This document shows positions 17,139-26,680 of a DNA stretch of 64,000 nucleotides, in pieces. The notes beneath the pieces were generated by a model. It was not told the DNA's origin. It saw only the letters and a program-made list of their open reading frames with translations, and did not search any database. Origin of the DNA: Flavobacteriales bacterium (GTDB lineage Bacteria; Bacteroidota; Bacteroidia; Flavobacteriales_F; PHOS-HE28); assembly GCA_017987115.1 (NCBI GenBank), contig JAGNUG010000002.1:1-64000 (forward strand). The letters are read 5' to 3'. How positions within the stretch are numbered: the first letter of the stretch is position 1; the number at the start of each line of letters is the position of its first letter. A program made the position numbers and the translations under genes.

Positions 17139-20100
17139 TTACGGCAATTGCTCTACACGGACAGCAGTTGGCACAACCCCACCGATGTTCTCCAAGATCG
17201 GATCGCGATCATTGAGTGCCCCTGTGTAAAGCACGGTGCCATTCAGGTTAACGTCTTCCGGTACGTATCCGGTCACGCTAGCTGTAGGTACTACACCGCC
17301 AATTTTGGTCAGGATCAGATCCCTATCATTGTTCACTCCGGTATACCGCACGACGCCGTCTTCATTGACATCGCCTGACCAAAGTCTGGTGATCCCGTTT
17401 TTCTCAACGCGTGCATTGGTACCAAATGTCAGTACGGCCGGGTCGCTCAGGTCTATGCGTTGAACTTCGGTTCCATAAGCTCCGGATAACAAAGTCATCA
17501 CGCCAAGGTGATTTCTGTGTTTCACGGCTACGTGATAAGAACCACGCGCAGCCGATGCAAAATGCAACGGACTTTTTCCACTGGACATAACAACGCGTCC
17601 GTCGGAAAGAACAAGCGCCGCAATTGCATCCACAACGATAGTTTGGTTACCAGGGTCCCTCAATTCTACAACGACCCAGTCAACGGGAGCGCTGTTTCCC
17701 GTGCGTGCAAGAAGTGATGGGTCCATGACCTCGCCCATGCCATAGGGGTCAGTAGTGGGTAATAGACCGCTGCTTTTCAGCCCTGCGTTCATGGTGGTTC
17801 CGTTCATTGGGCCATCCAGCATCACTGCAAGATCAAGCTCAACATCGCCATCAACGTAATCGAAGGTACCGTCGCTATCACGATCCACGCCCGCACGGAT
17901 CTTTGTGTTCGGATGAACGATGGTCCAAGTCAATGGGGAACCACCTTGGGCTGATGCTACGAGTTGCGCGTGAGTAACGGTCTGGCTCGCAAAGTCCGAT
18001 TGGTAACTGTCGCTTCCATCATAATAGAACCCACGCTGTTCGCCGGCGTAAATACCTTTTACGATCATCGCATATTCTGTCGGCTTGTCATTGACCAGTG
18101 TTTTCATGAACGTGACTTGTGTGGTACTACCCACGCCACCGTTCAACGTATGTCGCAAGCCCACGGCGGGCATTGCATCCTGACTAGGATGTACGAGGTC
18201 GAAGTTGTGACTTGCCGGACTGTTCACCTGGGTAATTCCGCCGGACCAGCTCAACAACTCCGGTTCGTAATCACCCAGATAACTAGCCGTTCCGGATTGA
18301 TTGAATACTGTTTCCATCACACCATCGGACATCATACCAAAACCACTGGTACACTCGGTGGTGTTGTAGAAAAATCCGTTCTTTCGATAGGTGGAACGAA
18401 GGTCAGGTACCATATCAACGTTGTTCGTCATGTCAACGATCGCAGGACTTCCGGCACCGGAATTCGATCCGTTCCCAGGAAGGTGGCCGCGCCCGGTTCC
18501 TGTCTGATGACAATGCGAGCAATTCACGTTCACTGCAACGAATAACTTCACGCCTGCGGTCGGGATCGTTTGGAAAGTGGTTCCAGTAAAGCGCACTTTA
18601 CCAGGATTCATCCGCTCGGTCGAAGCCGCTACGGATAATTCCGGACGGTACGTTCGATAAGGATTCGGAACATGCCAAGTGGCTGCGAGGAAGTCAGAAA
18701 ATTCCTGCATGCCCGCAGCGTCCATCGGCGAGTCCGCACCTTGTAGATCACTGAATGCACCAGCGAATTCCCCGAAGTCAGACTTGTCTCCACGCCAATG
18801 CAATTTGCCGGATCCGCGGTTGATGATGTCGATCAGGAATTGCGTGGTCTTCAGGCCCTTCATGGGATGGAAAACCTTAGTGCCCGCCGGGTCAACTACG
18901 GTAGTCATGTCACCGGCCGGATTCCCGAGATCCCACGCCAATCGATCCCATTTTCCATCCAAATGGCAGGAGCCACAAGCAATATGTCCGTGTCCTGATC
19001 CTGCATGTGTATCGTATAAATGCTTACGACCGACTTTGATCACGAGCGGGGTAGGGTCGAAGAAACTCGTACGCGCCGTTTCCTTATTCGTTGTAAGGTC
19101 TATGGTAGAAATGGAGCCATCGAACTTGTTCAGCACGAAGCCGCGGTTGTTCACTTCATCCAGAACGATACCAGTCGGTCCTTCACCAACGGTGATCGGA
19201 TCCGGGCTTGTTCGTGATCCTGTGGTATTGATCATGATCACGTTATTCGAACCCATGCCTGTTACGTATGCTTTTGTTCCGTCAGACTTCCACGCAATTC
19301 CACGTGGGTCACCGATCGACTGTTGTCGAAGGTTCGGTGGCGACGTACTCGTGGTATAGTTGATGTGCGGATTCATATCCGCGATCAACGGATTTCCGGC
19401 TGGCATGAAGCGAGCAACATTCACGCGAAGAAATTTTCCGTTCAAGTTCGGCTCAAAGCGGATCTCGTTGGTAGCATCCGTGCCAACCACAAAGACTTCA
19501 CCACTTAATGGATGAACCGCCATGGCCATCAGGATATTTCCGAGATGCGCTTTATAGGTTACCGATCCTGTACTCGGGCTATTCGCGTTGATCATGGCCA
19601 CATCACGGTCCGGCATATCCCAGCCGGCAACACGCGAAACACCAGGAACCGCGCCGGTTACAATGCTCGTCCAATTTCCTCCGTTGGCATCCATCCATTG
19701 TCCGGCAGCGTTCTTCCGCACCACCATACTGTTGGTGCCAGGTGGCAGCGGGTTCGATGGGTTCATCGGTGGGTCGAATGCCATTCCGGAATTCGGAACA
19801 GGAACAATACCCCCGTACGGACCAGCTGGATTCGTAACGTCATTGGGCACGGAAGTACAGCCACCTTGTGGTGAACAGAACCCGTCCGCCATGAAATCAC
19901 TTCCGTTCACAACGGTTGTTTGGTTGCCACTTTCGAAGAATGCCGCATAAACGGTATTGCCATCAGGGCTAACAGCAAGTGCTCGAGGTTGTTCACCCTT
20001 CAAAAGGACCTCTGTAGGCGCAGTATTCAAATTCGCTGGATCGAACACTTGTACGCTTTCACGTTCTGCGCAGGAAACGAACGCACGTTGCGGAGATCCC

Positions 20101-20540
20101 GCAAATACCACATCTGCCGGTTCGTTCTCTGTACCTAAGCTTCGGATCACGGCTTTCTGGGTAAGGTCCACAACACTTACCTCATCACTCACTTGATTCA
20201 CCACCCATACTTCGTTGTTCGTTCGTGCACGCACCGAAACCGGGTCAAGCCCTACCGGTATGGAAGCGATATGGGTCAATCCGCCCGGACTGAATGAATA
20301 TACCTCCAATGAATTGTTGCCAGTGTTCACAGCCAATAGTTTCGTCTTATCAGGAGTCATGTCCAAGGGATGAACATGTGCTGATTCGAAATTGGTGAAG
20401 TCGCTGATAGGCACGGCGCTCTTTGTAACCGTAGGGTCGTTGTCCGATCGCTTAAGCGTTTCGAATGCCGAAAGACCGATCACCAACGAAGCAGAAAATA
20501 AGGTGATCAACGTAGTCCGTCGGGGGAGAATGTTCTTCAT
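17139..20540 (-). CDS. Large exported beta-propeller protein with two haem c motifs and a dockerin-like tail
   Basis: An 1133-residue exported protein. The N-terminus has one hydrophobic segment (TLITLFSASLVIGLSAF). Residues 50-500 hold YVTN-type propeller repeats (for example LLAVNTGNNSLEVYSFSPG and TVYAAFFESG). Two covalent haem sites follow: CGSCH in GHIACGSCHLDGKW and CSHCH in VNVNCSHCHQTGTGRGH, in a region like dihaem peroxidase/MauG relatives. The last 230 residues are a module shared with the protein at 61955-64000. It ends in two copies of a GDVNxDGxxxYTGxxNDRD...IGGVVPT unit and the tail VEQLP. The protein is likely periplasmic or on the surface and could act in electron transfer or oxidation; the substrate is unknown. 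Confidence 0.85.
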   Translation of the reverse strand: MKNILPRRTTLITLFSASLVIGLSAFETLKRSDNDPTVTKSAVPISDFTNFESAHVHPLDMTPDKTKLLAVNTGNNSLEVYSFSPGGLTHIASIPVGLDPVSVRARTNNEVWVVNQVSDEVSVVDLTQKAVIRSLGTENEPADVVFAGSPQRAFVSCAERESVQVFDPANLNTAPTEVLLKGEQPRALAVSPDGNTVYAAFFESGNQTTVVNGSDFMADGFCSPQGGCTSVPNDVTNPAGPYGGIVPVPNSGMAFDPPMNPSNPLPPGTNSMVVRKNAAGQWMDANGGNWTSIVTGAVPGVSRVAGWDMPDRDVAMINANSPSTGSVTYKAHLGNILMAMAVHPLSGEVFVVGTDATNEIRFEPNLNGKFLRVNVARFMPAGNPLIADMNPHINYTTSTSPPNLRQQSIGDPRGIAWKSDGTKAYVTGMGSNNVIMINTTGSRTSPDPITVGEGPTGIVLDEVNNRGFVLNKFDGSISTIDLTTNKETARTSFFDPTPLVIKVGRKHLYDTHAGSGHGHIACGSCHLDGKWDRLAWDLGNPAGDMTTVVDPAGTKVFHPMKGLKTTQFLIDIINRGSGKLHWRGDKSDFGEFAGAFSDLQGADSPMDAAGMQEFSDFLAATWHVPNPYRTYRPELSVAASTERMNPGKVRFTGTTFQTIPTAGVKLFVAVNVNCSHCHQTGTGRGHLPGNGSNSGAGSPAIVDMTNNVDMVPDLRSTYRKNGFFYNTTECTSGFGMMSDGVMETVFNQSGTASYLGDYEPELLSWSGGITQVNSPASHNFDLVHPSQDAMPAVGLRHTLNGGVGSTTQVTFMKTLVNDKPTEYAMIVKGIYAGEQRGFYYDGSDSYQSDFASQTVTHAQLVASAQGGSPLTWTIVHPNTKIRAGVDRDSDGTFDYVDGDVELDLAVMLDGPMNGTTMNAGLKSSGLLPTTDPYGMGEVMDPSLLARTGNSAPVDWVVVELRDPGNQTIVVDAIAALVLSDGRVVMSSGKSPLHFASAARGSYHVAVKHRNHLGVMTLLSGAYGTEVQRIDLSDPAVLTFGTNARVEKNGITRLWSGDVNEDGVVRYTGVNNDRDLILTKIGGVVPTASVTGYVPEDVNLNGTVLYTGALNDRDPILENIGGVVPTAVRVEQLP

Positions 20541-20904
20541 CGAATAATATCCAGCGTTTGATAAGTTCGCCGCCCCAACGCAACATCAACATCCCAGAAT
20601 GGATCACAGTTCTGTTTTGCGGCAATGCAATCTAGTGAATTGTGGCGGAATATGACAAATGCGATTTTTGATCTGTTGAGTTTTTCATGAAGCTGTCGAT
20701 GGTTTCTTGGACATGAATAGTACGTACGCTTTATGTCTCAACTCAGAGACCAGAGGCGCTGAGTTTCGATTTACCGGGCTATTCGAAAAGATATTCTGGA
20801 CATTTGGGTCGTCGTATGCGAGCCAAATGGAATTGTGTGATCTTTGTCGTGCAAGAATGAACAGATCGCCTCGTTGGGTGTTATGCATCCGTTAGCGAAC
20901 AGCC
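20541..20904. other. Divergent intergenic region between the haem protein and the CarH-like regulator
   Basis: These 364 bases separate two divergent genes. Short frames exist on both strands (for example 20685-20888 minus) but have no recognisable features. I see no clear tRNA, terminator or TTTG/TAnnTTTG promoter pair with correct spacing. Promoters for both genes must lie here. Confidence 0.5.
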
Positions 20905-21777
20905 ATGGGCAACTATTCCATAAAAGACCTTGAGAAATTGAGCCGCGTTAAGGCTCACACCATCCGAATATGGGAGAAGCGCTATGCATTGCTTTCGCCC
21001 GATCGCACGGACACGAATATTCGGAGTTATTCCGATGAGGACCTGCGCAAACTGTTGAACATCTCGCTATTGAACAACAACGGGTTCAAGATCTCGAAGG
21101 TGGCGAAGATGAGCGATCTGCAGATCCGAGATGAGGTCTTGGCCATGCAAGAAGATAAGATCGGGGTTACGGATCATGTTGAGAGCCTGATCCTCGCCAT
21201 GACAGAGCTGGATGAGGATAGATTCGAGAAAGTGATGGGTAGTTGTGTCCTTCGGTCTGGATTCGAATCGGCCATGCTGGAGGTTATCCAGCCTTTTTTG
21301 CAACGCGTTGGTGTTTTGTGGCAGATCAATGCGATCAAACCTGGACAGGAACACTTCATCAGCAACCTGATCAGACAGAAAGTCATCGCAGCCATTGATG
21401 GCGTGATCCCAGAAAAACGCGAGGAGCCACTGACCATACTCTTTTTCTTGCCTGAAGGTGAATTACACGAGCTGGGACTTTTGTTCGGTCATTATTTGGC
21501 TCGAAAACTTGGCCATCGGCCTATCTATCTCGGGCAATCCGTTCCGTTCAATGATCTGGCACCGGTAGTGAAGCACAGGCGGCCGGATATCCTTGTTACG
21601 GGCTTCATATCACATCAGAATGTGCAAGAAGTGAATGCCTATTTGAATAAGCTGGATAAGCACTTTTCGGAACTTCGGATATTGTTCTTCCATAATGCTG
21701 GACTCGTCGGTATTAAACCGGTCAAGAACCAGGTCGTAGTGTCGGACCTGGTCGCGTTCAAAAAGGCGATCCTCTAG
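20905..21777 (+). CDS. MerR-family regulator with cobalamin-binding domain (CarH/LitR-like)
   Basis: A likely light- or B12-responsive repressor of the carotenoid genes that follow. The 290-residue protein has an N-terminal MerR helix-turn-helix (YSIKDLEKLSRVKAHTIRIWEKRY, residues 4-27). A four-helix domain follows with the CarH signature Wx9EH: Trp139, then Glu149-His150. The Rossmann-like B12 domain contains GELHELG, an ExHxxG motif with His188 as the candidate lower cobalt ligand. These three features together are the known marks of AdoCbl photoreceptors. Residue 140, just after the Trp, is Gln, where CarH of Thermus has the His that forms the bis-His light adduct, so the photochemistry may differ. 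The gene begins the crt locus and precedes the sigma gene by 179 bases. Confidence 0.9.
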   Translation: MGNYSIKDLEKLSRVKAHTIRIWEKRYALLSPDRTDTNIRSYSDEDLRKLLNISLLNNNGFKISKVAKMSDLQIRDEVLAMQEDKIGVTDHVESLILAMTELDEDRFEKVMGSCVLRSGFESAMLEVIQPFLQRVGVLWQINAIKPGQEHFISNLIRQKVIAAIDGVIPEKREEPLTILFFLPEGELHELGLLFGHYLARKLGHRPIYLGQSVPFNDLAPVVKHRRPDILVTGFISHQNVQEVNAYLNKLDKHFSELRILFFHNAGLVGIKPVKNQVVVSDLVAFKKAIL

Positions 21778-21870
21778 ATCTCTTGTCTTCCTTAGGGAGC
21801 AGATGTTGGTGGTCCATGCGTTGAGCGGGCCGCAGAACGGTTGGTGCTTCAAAATAAATTGTTTATCGTT

Positions 21871-21902
21871 TTGTGATGAATATTGAACAAAATTCACCAC
21901 AA
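21871..21902. promoter_or_regulatory. Inverted repeat, candidate operator before the sigma-crt operon
   Basis: Arms TTGTGATGAAT (21871-21881) and ATTCACCACAA (21892-21902) match at 10 of 11 positions around a 10-base centre. The centre and first base of the right arm contain ATTGAACAAAA (21882-21892), which is also the right arm of the palindrome before the DUF4397 gene. A further TTGTGAT half-site overlaps the -7 region at 21921-21927. The position, just upstream of the candidate -33 element, suits a MerR-type repressor; binding is inference. Confidence 0.6.
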
Positions 21903-21904
21903 GG

Positions 21905-21935
21905 CTTGCAACTTTGTTTTTTGTGATTACTTTTG
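21905..21935 (+). promoter_or_regulatory. Candidate Bacteroidota promoter of the sigma-crtI-crtB operon
   Basis: TACTTTTG at 21928-21935 matches the Bacteroidota -7 consensus TAnnTTTG exactly. CTTG at 21905-21908 stands at the -33 position with a 19-base spacer (consensus TTTG). Transcription would begin about 15 bases before the sigma ATG. Confidence 0.6.
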
Positions 21936-21956
21936 TCTAACGAAAGGACACAAACA

Positions 21957-22454
21957 ATGAACAAAATAGAACCAACATTTGACGAACGTTTGATGTCTCT
22001 CAACGATCGGCTACTCTATTTCGCTCTAAGTCTTACTCGGAACATGGATGATGCGAAAGACCTGATCCAAGAGAGTATGTTGAAAGCGCTATTGAACAAG
22101 GATCAGTACACGACAGGCACGAATATCAAAGCATGGATGTTCACCATTGTTCGTAATACGTTCATCAATGGCGTGAAACGCGATCGACGCGGTCAAATGG
22201 TCATGGAGTCTGCGGCGAGACAAGAATTGCCAGTGGCAAATGGCAGATACCTGCAAGGTCCGATCGGTACTTACAATACCCTTGAGATAGAGGATCGTGT
22301 TGAGCGATTACCCGCTACGATCCGAACGCCATTCACAATGAATTTCAAAGGCTATAAGTACCATGAGATCGCAAACACCATGGGTATTCCGATCGGTACG
22401 GTAAAAAGCCGGATCAATCAAGCGCGCAAACAATTGAGGGTTCAGCTGCAATGA
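21957..22454 (+). CDS. RNA polymerase sigma factor, ECF/sigma-70 family
   Basis: A 165-residue sigma factor. Region 2 is DRLLYFALSLTRNMDDAKDL with AWMFTIVRNTFINGVKR, and region 4 is a helix-turn-helix with YHEIANTMGIPIGTVKSRI. A linker of about 40 residues joins them, and there is no region 3 or 1. It probably directs RNA polymerase to light-induced genes, including its own operon. I use the ATG at 21957; a TTG eight codons earlier overlaps the -7 promoter element and is less likely. The stop overlaps the crtI start (ATGA), which couples their translation. No anti-sigma gene is adjacent, so control may be only transcriptional through the CarH-like protein. Confidence 0.9.
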   Translation: MNKIEPTFDERLMSLNDRLLYFALSLTRNMDDAKDLIQESMLKALLNKDQYTTGTNIKAWMFTIVRNTFINGVKRDRRGQMVMESAARQELPVANGRYLQGPIGTYNTLEIEDRVERLPATIRTPFTMNFKGYKYHEIANTMGIPIGTVKSRINQARKQLRVQLQ

Positions 22455-23926
22455 AGAGCGGTACCATTGTCATAGGAGCGGGATTTGCGGGGTTGTCCGT
22501 TGCGGCATATTTGGCCAGAGCTGGTCGGAAGGTCACTCTATTGGAGAAGCATGACCAAGCGGGTGGAAGGGCCAGAACATTCAGTGCAAAAGGGTTCACA
22601 TTTGACATGGGACCCAGTTGGTATTGGATGCCGGATGTTTTCGAGAAGCACTTCGCACATTTTGATACGCACCCCAGCGAGCACTATGATCTTGTTAGGC
22701 TGGATCCCAGCTACTCCGTCTACTTCGGTGCTGGGGATAGGATGCACGTACCTTCTTCCATGGATGGACTCCGCTCAATGTTCGAGTCGATGGAACCTGG
22801 TAGTAGTAAGGCACTGGATACATTCTTGAGCGAAGCTCGGTTCAAATACGAGACCGGCATGCATGACATGGTGCGCAAGCCGGGGATCTCGTTGACGGAG
22901 TTTGCGGACATGCGCATCGTGAAAGGGCTGATGCGGATGCAGTTGTTCACTTCCTTCAGTAAGCATGTACGGAAATACTTCAAACACCCGAGGTTGATCA
23001 AGCTGATGGAATTCCCGGTTCTCTTTCTAGGGGCTACACCACAAGAAACACCTGCGTTGTATAGCCTGATGAATCATGCTGACATGGCATTAGGTACGTG
23101 GTATCCCATGGGTGGCATGGGAAAAGTTGTAGATGCTATGGTGCAAGTTGCGCAAAAAGAAGGTGTGGAGATCCGCTACAACGAAACGGTCAAGAACATA
23201 GAAGTTGCAGGTGGAAAAGCTGTTCGGGTACATACGGATAAGGGCATGTATGAGTGCAAGGAAGTGATAGGTGGTGCAGATTATCATCATGTGGAACAAC
23301 ATCTTCTCAATGCCCCTGACAGGCGCTACACGGAGCAATACTGGGATCAGCGCACACTGGCTCCTTCCGTTCTTATGTTCTATCTCGGGATAAACAAAAA
23401 ACTATCTGGTCTTGATCACCACACCTTGTTCTTCGACGAGGATCTGGATGTTCACGCGAAGGAGATCTACACCGATCCCAGCTGGCCTACCAAGCCACTT
23501 TTCTATGCTTCATGTTCTTCGATCACCGACCCGTCGGTTGCTCCTGAAGGGATGGAGAATCTGGTCATTCTTATTCCAATTGCTCCGGGCCTTAAAGACG
23601 ATGATCCAACGCGTGAACGCTATTATGATCTCGTTATGGGTCGGCTGGAAAGCCTTACTGGTCAAGGTGTTCGTGAACATGTCATATTCAAACGAAGCTA
23701 TTCCGTGAATGATCTGGTGAATGACATGAACGCATACAAAGGCAACGCCTATGGCCTGGCGAATACACTGAAGCAAACTGCAATTCTACGCCCAAGTATT
23801 CGGAGCAAGAAGGTAAAGAACCTCTATTACACTGGTCAACTCACTGTACCCGGACCTGGTGTTCCACCAGCGCTTATCTCCGGTGAAGTTGTGGCCCGTC
23901 ACATTCTGAATTCCGATCCAAGATGA
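22451..23926 (+). CDS. crtI: Phytoene desaturase CrtI
   Basis: FAD-dependent desaturase that turns phytoene into lycopene at the membrane. The 491-residue protein starts with the dinucleotide fold (GTIVIGAGFAGLSVAAYLAR, Glu at the end of the second strand, then GGRARTF) and DMGPSWYWMPDVFE. It ends with the carotenoid-oxidoreductase signature YYTGQLTVPGPGVPPALISG. Length and both signatures fit bacterial CrtI. Translation is coupled by ATGA overlaps with the sigma gene before and crtB after. Confidence 0.95.
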   Translation: MKSGTIVIGAGFAGLSVAAYLARAGRKVTLLEKHDQAGGRARTFSAKGFTFDMGPSWYWMPDVFEKHFAHFDTHPSEHYDLVRLDPSYSVYFGAGDRMHVPSSMDGLRSMFESMEPGSSKALDTFLSEARFKYETGMHDMVRKPGISLTEFADMRIVKGLMRMQLFTSFSKHVRKYFKHPRLIKLMEFPVLFLGATPQETPALYSLMNHADMALGTWYPMGGMGKVVDAMVQVAQKEGVEIRYNETVKNIEVAGGKAVRVHTDKGMYECKEVIGGADYHHVEQHLLNAPDRRYTEQYWDQRTLAPSVLMFYLGINKKLSGLDHHTLFFDEDLDVHAKEIYTDPSWPTKPLFYASCSSITDPSVAPEGMENLVILIPIAPGLKDDDPTRERYYDLVMGRLESLTGQGVREHVIFKRSYSVNDLVNDMNAYKGNAYGLANTLKQTAILRPSIRSKKVKNLYYTGQLTVPGPGVPPALISGEVVARHILNSDPR

Positions 23927-24765
23927 ATAACAGGTACATATATGATGTTGTGTGCATAGCTGCCAGCCGAAAGACCACAAGGTCGTTCAGCACCTCATTC
24001 TCGTTAGGAGTGCGTTTGCTTGATCGGCGATTCCGGGACCAGATCCACGCCATTTATGGATTCGTTCGTTTCGCGGATGAGATCGTGGATACGTTCCATG
24101 AACATCCTCAGAAGAAATTGTTGGACCGATTCAGAACAGATACCGAACTTGCAATTAAAGAACACATCAGTTTGAACCCGATCCTGCATAGTTTCCAGAA
24201 CGTGGTCCGTCGAGCCGGTATCGAATGGAACTTGATCGATACTTTCTTGGACAGCATGGCGATGGACCTTGAACGTGGAGAGCATGATCGATCATCCTTC
24301 GATCAGTACATCCTAGGAAGCGCAGAGGTGGTAGGGCTTATGTGTTTGCGTGTTTTTTGTGATGGTGATATTGTTCTTTATGAACGACTGAAGCCCTATG
24401 CCATGAGCCTGGGTGCGGCATTCCAAAAAGTGAATTTCTTGAGAGACTTGAAGCAGGATAATCAGGAATTGGGCAGAACCTACTTTCCTGGAACGGATCT
24501 GAACGCTTTGAATGCGGATCAGAAACAACGCATCGAAGATGATATCCGAGCGGACTTTGAACATGCAGCGATCGGTATCCGACAACTTCCGAAAGCTGCG
24601 CGTGTTGGTGTACACCTGGCTTATGTGTATTACCTCTGTCTGTACAAAAAGATCCGCTCCACTCCGGCAAGTGAACTATTTACACGTCGGATAAGTGTTC
24701 GGAAAAGGAGTAAGATCAGACTTCTCGTGGGTGCTGTTGTGCAGGATAAACTCAATTTGATATGA
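23923..24765 (+). CDS. crtB: Phytoene synthase CrtB
   Basis: Condenses two geranylgeranyl diphosphates to phytoene. The 280-residue protein has the typical start (SRKTTRSFSTSFSLGVRLL), the first aspartate-rich motif in YGFVRFADEIVD, and the second in NFLRDLKQDNQELGRTYFP. These hold the Mg-diphosphate in trans-isoprenyl synthases of this family. Both flanking genes overlap it by four bases. GGPP synthase (crtE) is not in the window. Confidence 0.95.
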   Translation: MNNRYIYDVVCIAASRKTTRSFSTSFSLGVRLLDRRFRDQIHAIYGFVRFADEIVDTFHEHPQKKLLDRFRTDTELAIKEHISLNPILHSFQNVVRRAGIEWNLIDTFLDSMAMDLERGEHDRSSFDQYILGSAEVVGLMCLRVFCDGDIVLYERLKPYAMSLGAAFQKVNFLRDLKQDNQELGRTYFPGTDLNALNADQKQRIEDDIRADFEHAAIGIRQLPKAARVGVHLAYVYYLCLYKKIRSTPASELFTRRISVRKRSKIRLLVGAVVQDKLNLI

Positions 24766-25316
24766 TCGGTGAAGAGAAATTGCCGAATGGTCCAGAACAG
24801 GTGATCCTTATCGATCCCGATGATCGCGAACTCGGTCACATGGAAAAACTCGCAGCACATCGTGAAGGGATGTTGCATCGGGCATTCTCGGTTTTTGTTT
24901 TCAATGATCATGGTGAATTATTGCTGCAGCAACGTGCTTCTTCCAAGTACCATTCTGCAGGGCTTTGGACCAATACCTGTTGTGGGCACCCAAGGCCGGG
25001 TGAAACGATCCAGGAGGCAGCGGGCCGAAGACTGTTCGAGGAGATGGGTGTGAAGATCGAGTTGACGCCTGTATTTCATTTCGTGTATCGCGCCGAATTG
25101 GAGAATGGCCTCGTGGAAAATGAATTGGACCATGTGTTGATCGGCCGTTTTTCCAAGGACCCGGATCCTGATCCGAGCGAGGCTTCCGATTGGCGCTGGG
25201 TGCAACGCGAGAGTTTGGCGCGTGAGCTAAAAGAATACCCCAAGTTATTCACAGCGTGGTTCCCATTATGTGTCTGGAATGCATGGGGTCATTCCATGGC
25301 GGTTCTGCCAAAATAA
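24762..25316 (+). CDS. idi: Isopentenyl-diphosphate delta-isomerase, type I
   Basis: Interconverts IPP and DMAPP to supply the carotenoid pathway. The 184-residue Nudix protein has the catalytic Cys in NTCCGHPRPGE, a Nudix-like helix EAAGRRLFEEMGV, the conserved Glu in ENELDHVLIG and the late WRWV. The length matches bacterial type I Idi. It overlaps crtB by four bases (ATGA) and the photolyase by one base (TAATG). Its place inside the crt operon suggests precursor supply is raised together with pigment synthesis. Confidence 0.95.
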   Translation: MIGEEKLPNGPEQVILIDPDDRELGHMEKLAAHREGMLHRAFSVFVFNDHGELLLQQRASSKYHSAGLWTNTCCGHPRPGETIQEAAGRRLFEEMGVKIELTPVFHFVYRAELENGLVENELDHVLIGRFSKDPDPDPSEASDWRWVQRESLARELKEYPKLFTAWFPLCVWNAWGHSMAVLPK

Positions 25317-26629
25317 TGAGCCTGGATGGGCCAATGAATATTTTCTGGTTCCGTCGAGATCTTCGCTTGAACGATAATCACGGACTCTATCGTGCATTGA
25401 AAGATGGCGGTAATGTGCAACCCGTGTTCATCTTCGATACCAACATACTCACGAAACTTGAGGACAAGGATGACCGTCGCGTCACCTTTCTGTTCGACCA
25501 AGTGGCTTCTCTGGACCAACAATTGAGATCGTACGGGTCGTCTTTGATGGTCCTGCACGGGGACCCACTACAGGTGTTCAGGAAGTTGATCAAGGACCAC
25601 GCGATCAAAGAGGTCTATACCAATCATGATCATGAGCCTTATGCGCTTGAACGCGATCAAACCATACACGACTTTTTGGTGGAAAATGGGTCGGCTTTTC
25701 ACACGTTCAAAGACCAAACACTGTTCGAACGCGATGAGGTCCTAAAGAATGACGGAAAACCATACACGGTATTCACGCCTTATTCCAAACAGTGGAAAAT
25801 GCGCATGACTGCTGAAGGTGTACCAGTTCATAAAAGTGAAGATGAACTGGACGGTTTATGGAAAGGGGCTCAACAAAAAATGGTCTCATTGCAACAACTG
25901 GGCTTCGACCGCGCGGTGTATAACGTCGCTTCTACAGAACCCGAACCGTCTTTGTTGAAGGCCTACGCGAAAGACCGTAACACGCCTTCTGTTCAAGGAA
26001 CTTCGCGCATTGGTGTGCACCTTCGTTTTGGAACCGTTTCTGTTCGGGAAATGGTACACCTTGCCGAGGCGAATAGCCAAACATGGTTGAACGAATTGAT
26101 CTGGCGTGAGTTCTTCATGCAGATCCTTTGGCACTTTCCTCATGTTGAACGTAACGCCTTTCGTCCTGCGTATGATGCGATCCAGTGGCGAGATGATGAG
26201 GCTGGATTTGCTAGGTGGTGCGAAGGGCGAACAGGTTATCCGCTAGTGGATGCAGGCATGCGTGAATTGCGTGCTACCGGTTTCATGCATAACCGGGTCC
26301 GCATGGTCGTGGCCAGTTTTCTTTGCAAGCATTTATTGATCGACTGGCGATGGGGTGAGGCGTGGTTCGCGCGGTGGCTTATGGATTATGATCTTTCTTC
26401 CAACAACGGTAATTGGCAATGGGCTGCCGGTTGTGGATGTGATGCTGCTCCTTATTTCCGTGTGTTCAACCCAACCCTGCAATTGGAGCGGTTCGATCCG
26501 AAATGGAAGTATGTCTTGAAATGGGCTCCGGAATATGGTGAGCTAACATTGCCAATGCCGATCGTAGATCATAAAGCAGCCCGGGAAAGAGCCATTTCCG
26601 TGTATAAAACTGCATTGACCACGCGTTAG
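25316..26629 (+). CDS. phr: Deoxyribodipyrimidine photolyase
   Basis: Light-driven repair of cyclobutane pyrimidine dimers, with FAD and an antenna chromophore. The 437-residue protein has the N-terminal alpha/beta antenna domain (IFWFRRDLRLNDNHGLYRAL) and the C-terminal FAD-binding helical domain. Signatures are TGYPLVDAGMRELRATGFMHNR and NGNWQWAAGCGCDAAPYFR, the latter with the Trp and Asp-Ala-Ala-Pro-Tyr of class I CPD enzymes. The ATG at 25316 overlaps the idi stop and gives the normal length; M at 25334 is the alternative. Its place in the operon joins DNA repair and photoprotective pigment under one light-controlled promoter. Confidence 0.93.
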   Translation: MSLDGPMNIFWFRRDLRLNDNHGLYRALKDGGNVQPVFIFDTNILTKLEDKDDRRVTFLFDQVASLDQQLRSYGSSLMVLHGDPLQVFRKLIKDHAIKEVYTNHDHEPYALERDQTIHDFLVENGSAFHTFKDQTLFERDEVLKNDGKPYTVFTPYSKQWKMRMTAEGVPVHKSEDELDGLWKGAQQKMVSLQQLGFDRAVYNVASTEPEPSLLKAYAKDRNTPSVQGTSRIGVHLRFGTVSVREMVHLAEANSQTWLNELIWREFFMQILWHFPHVERNAFRPAYDAIQWRDDEAGFARWCEGRTGYPLVDAGMRELRATGFMHNRVRMVVASFLCKHLLIDWRWGEAWFARWLMDYDLSSNNGNWQWAAGCGCDAAPYFRVFNPTLQLERFDPKWKYVLKWAPEYGELTLPMPIVDHKAARERAISVYKTALTTR

Positions 26630-26680
26630 TTCTTCAAAATTTTTCGTTTTTATATCACTGATGATCAGCGCTTTATTATT

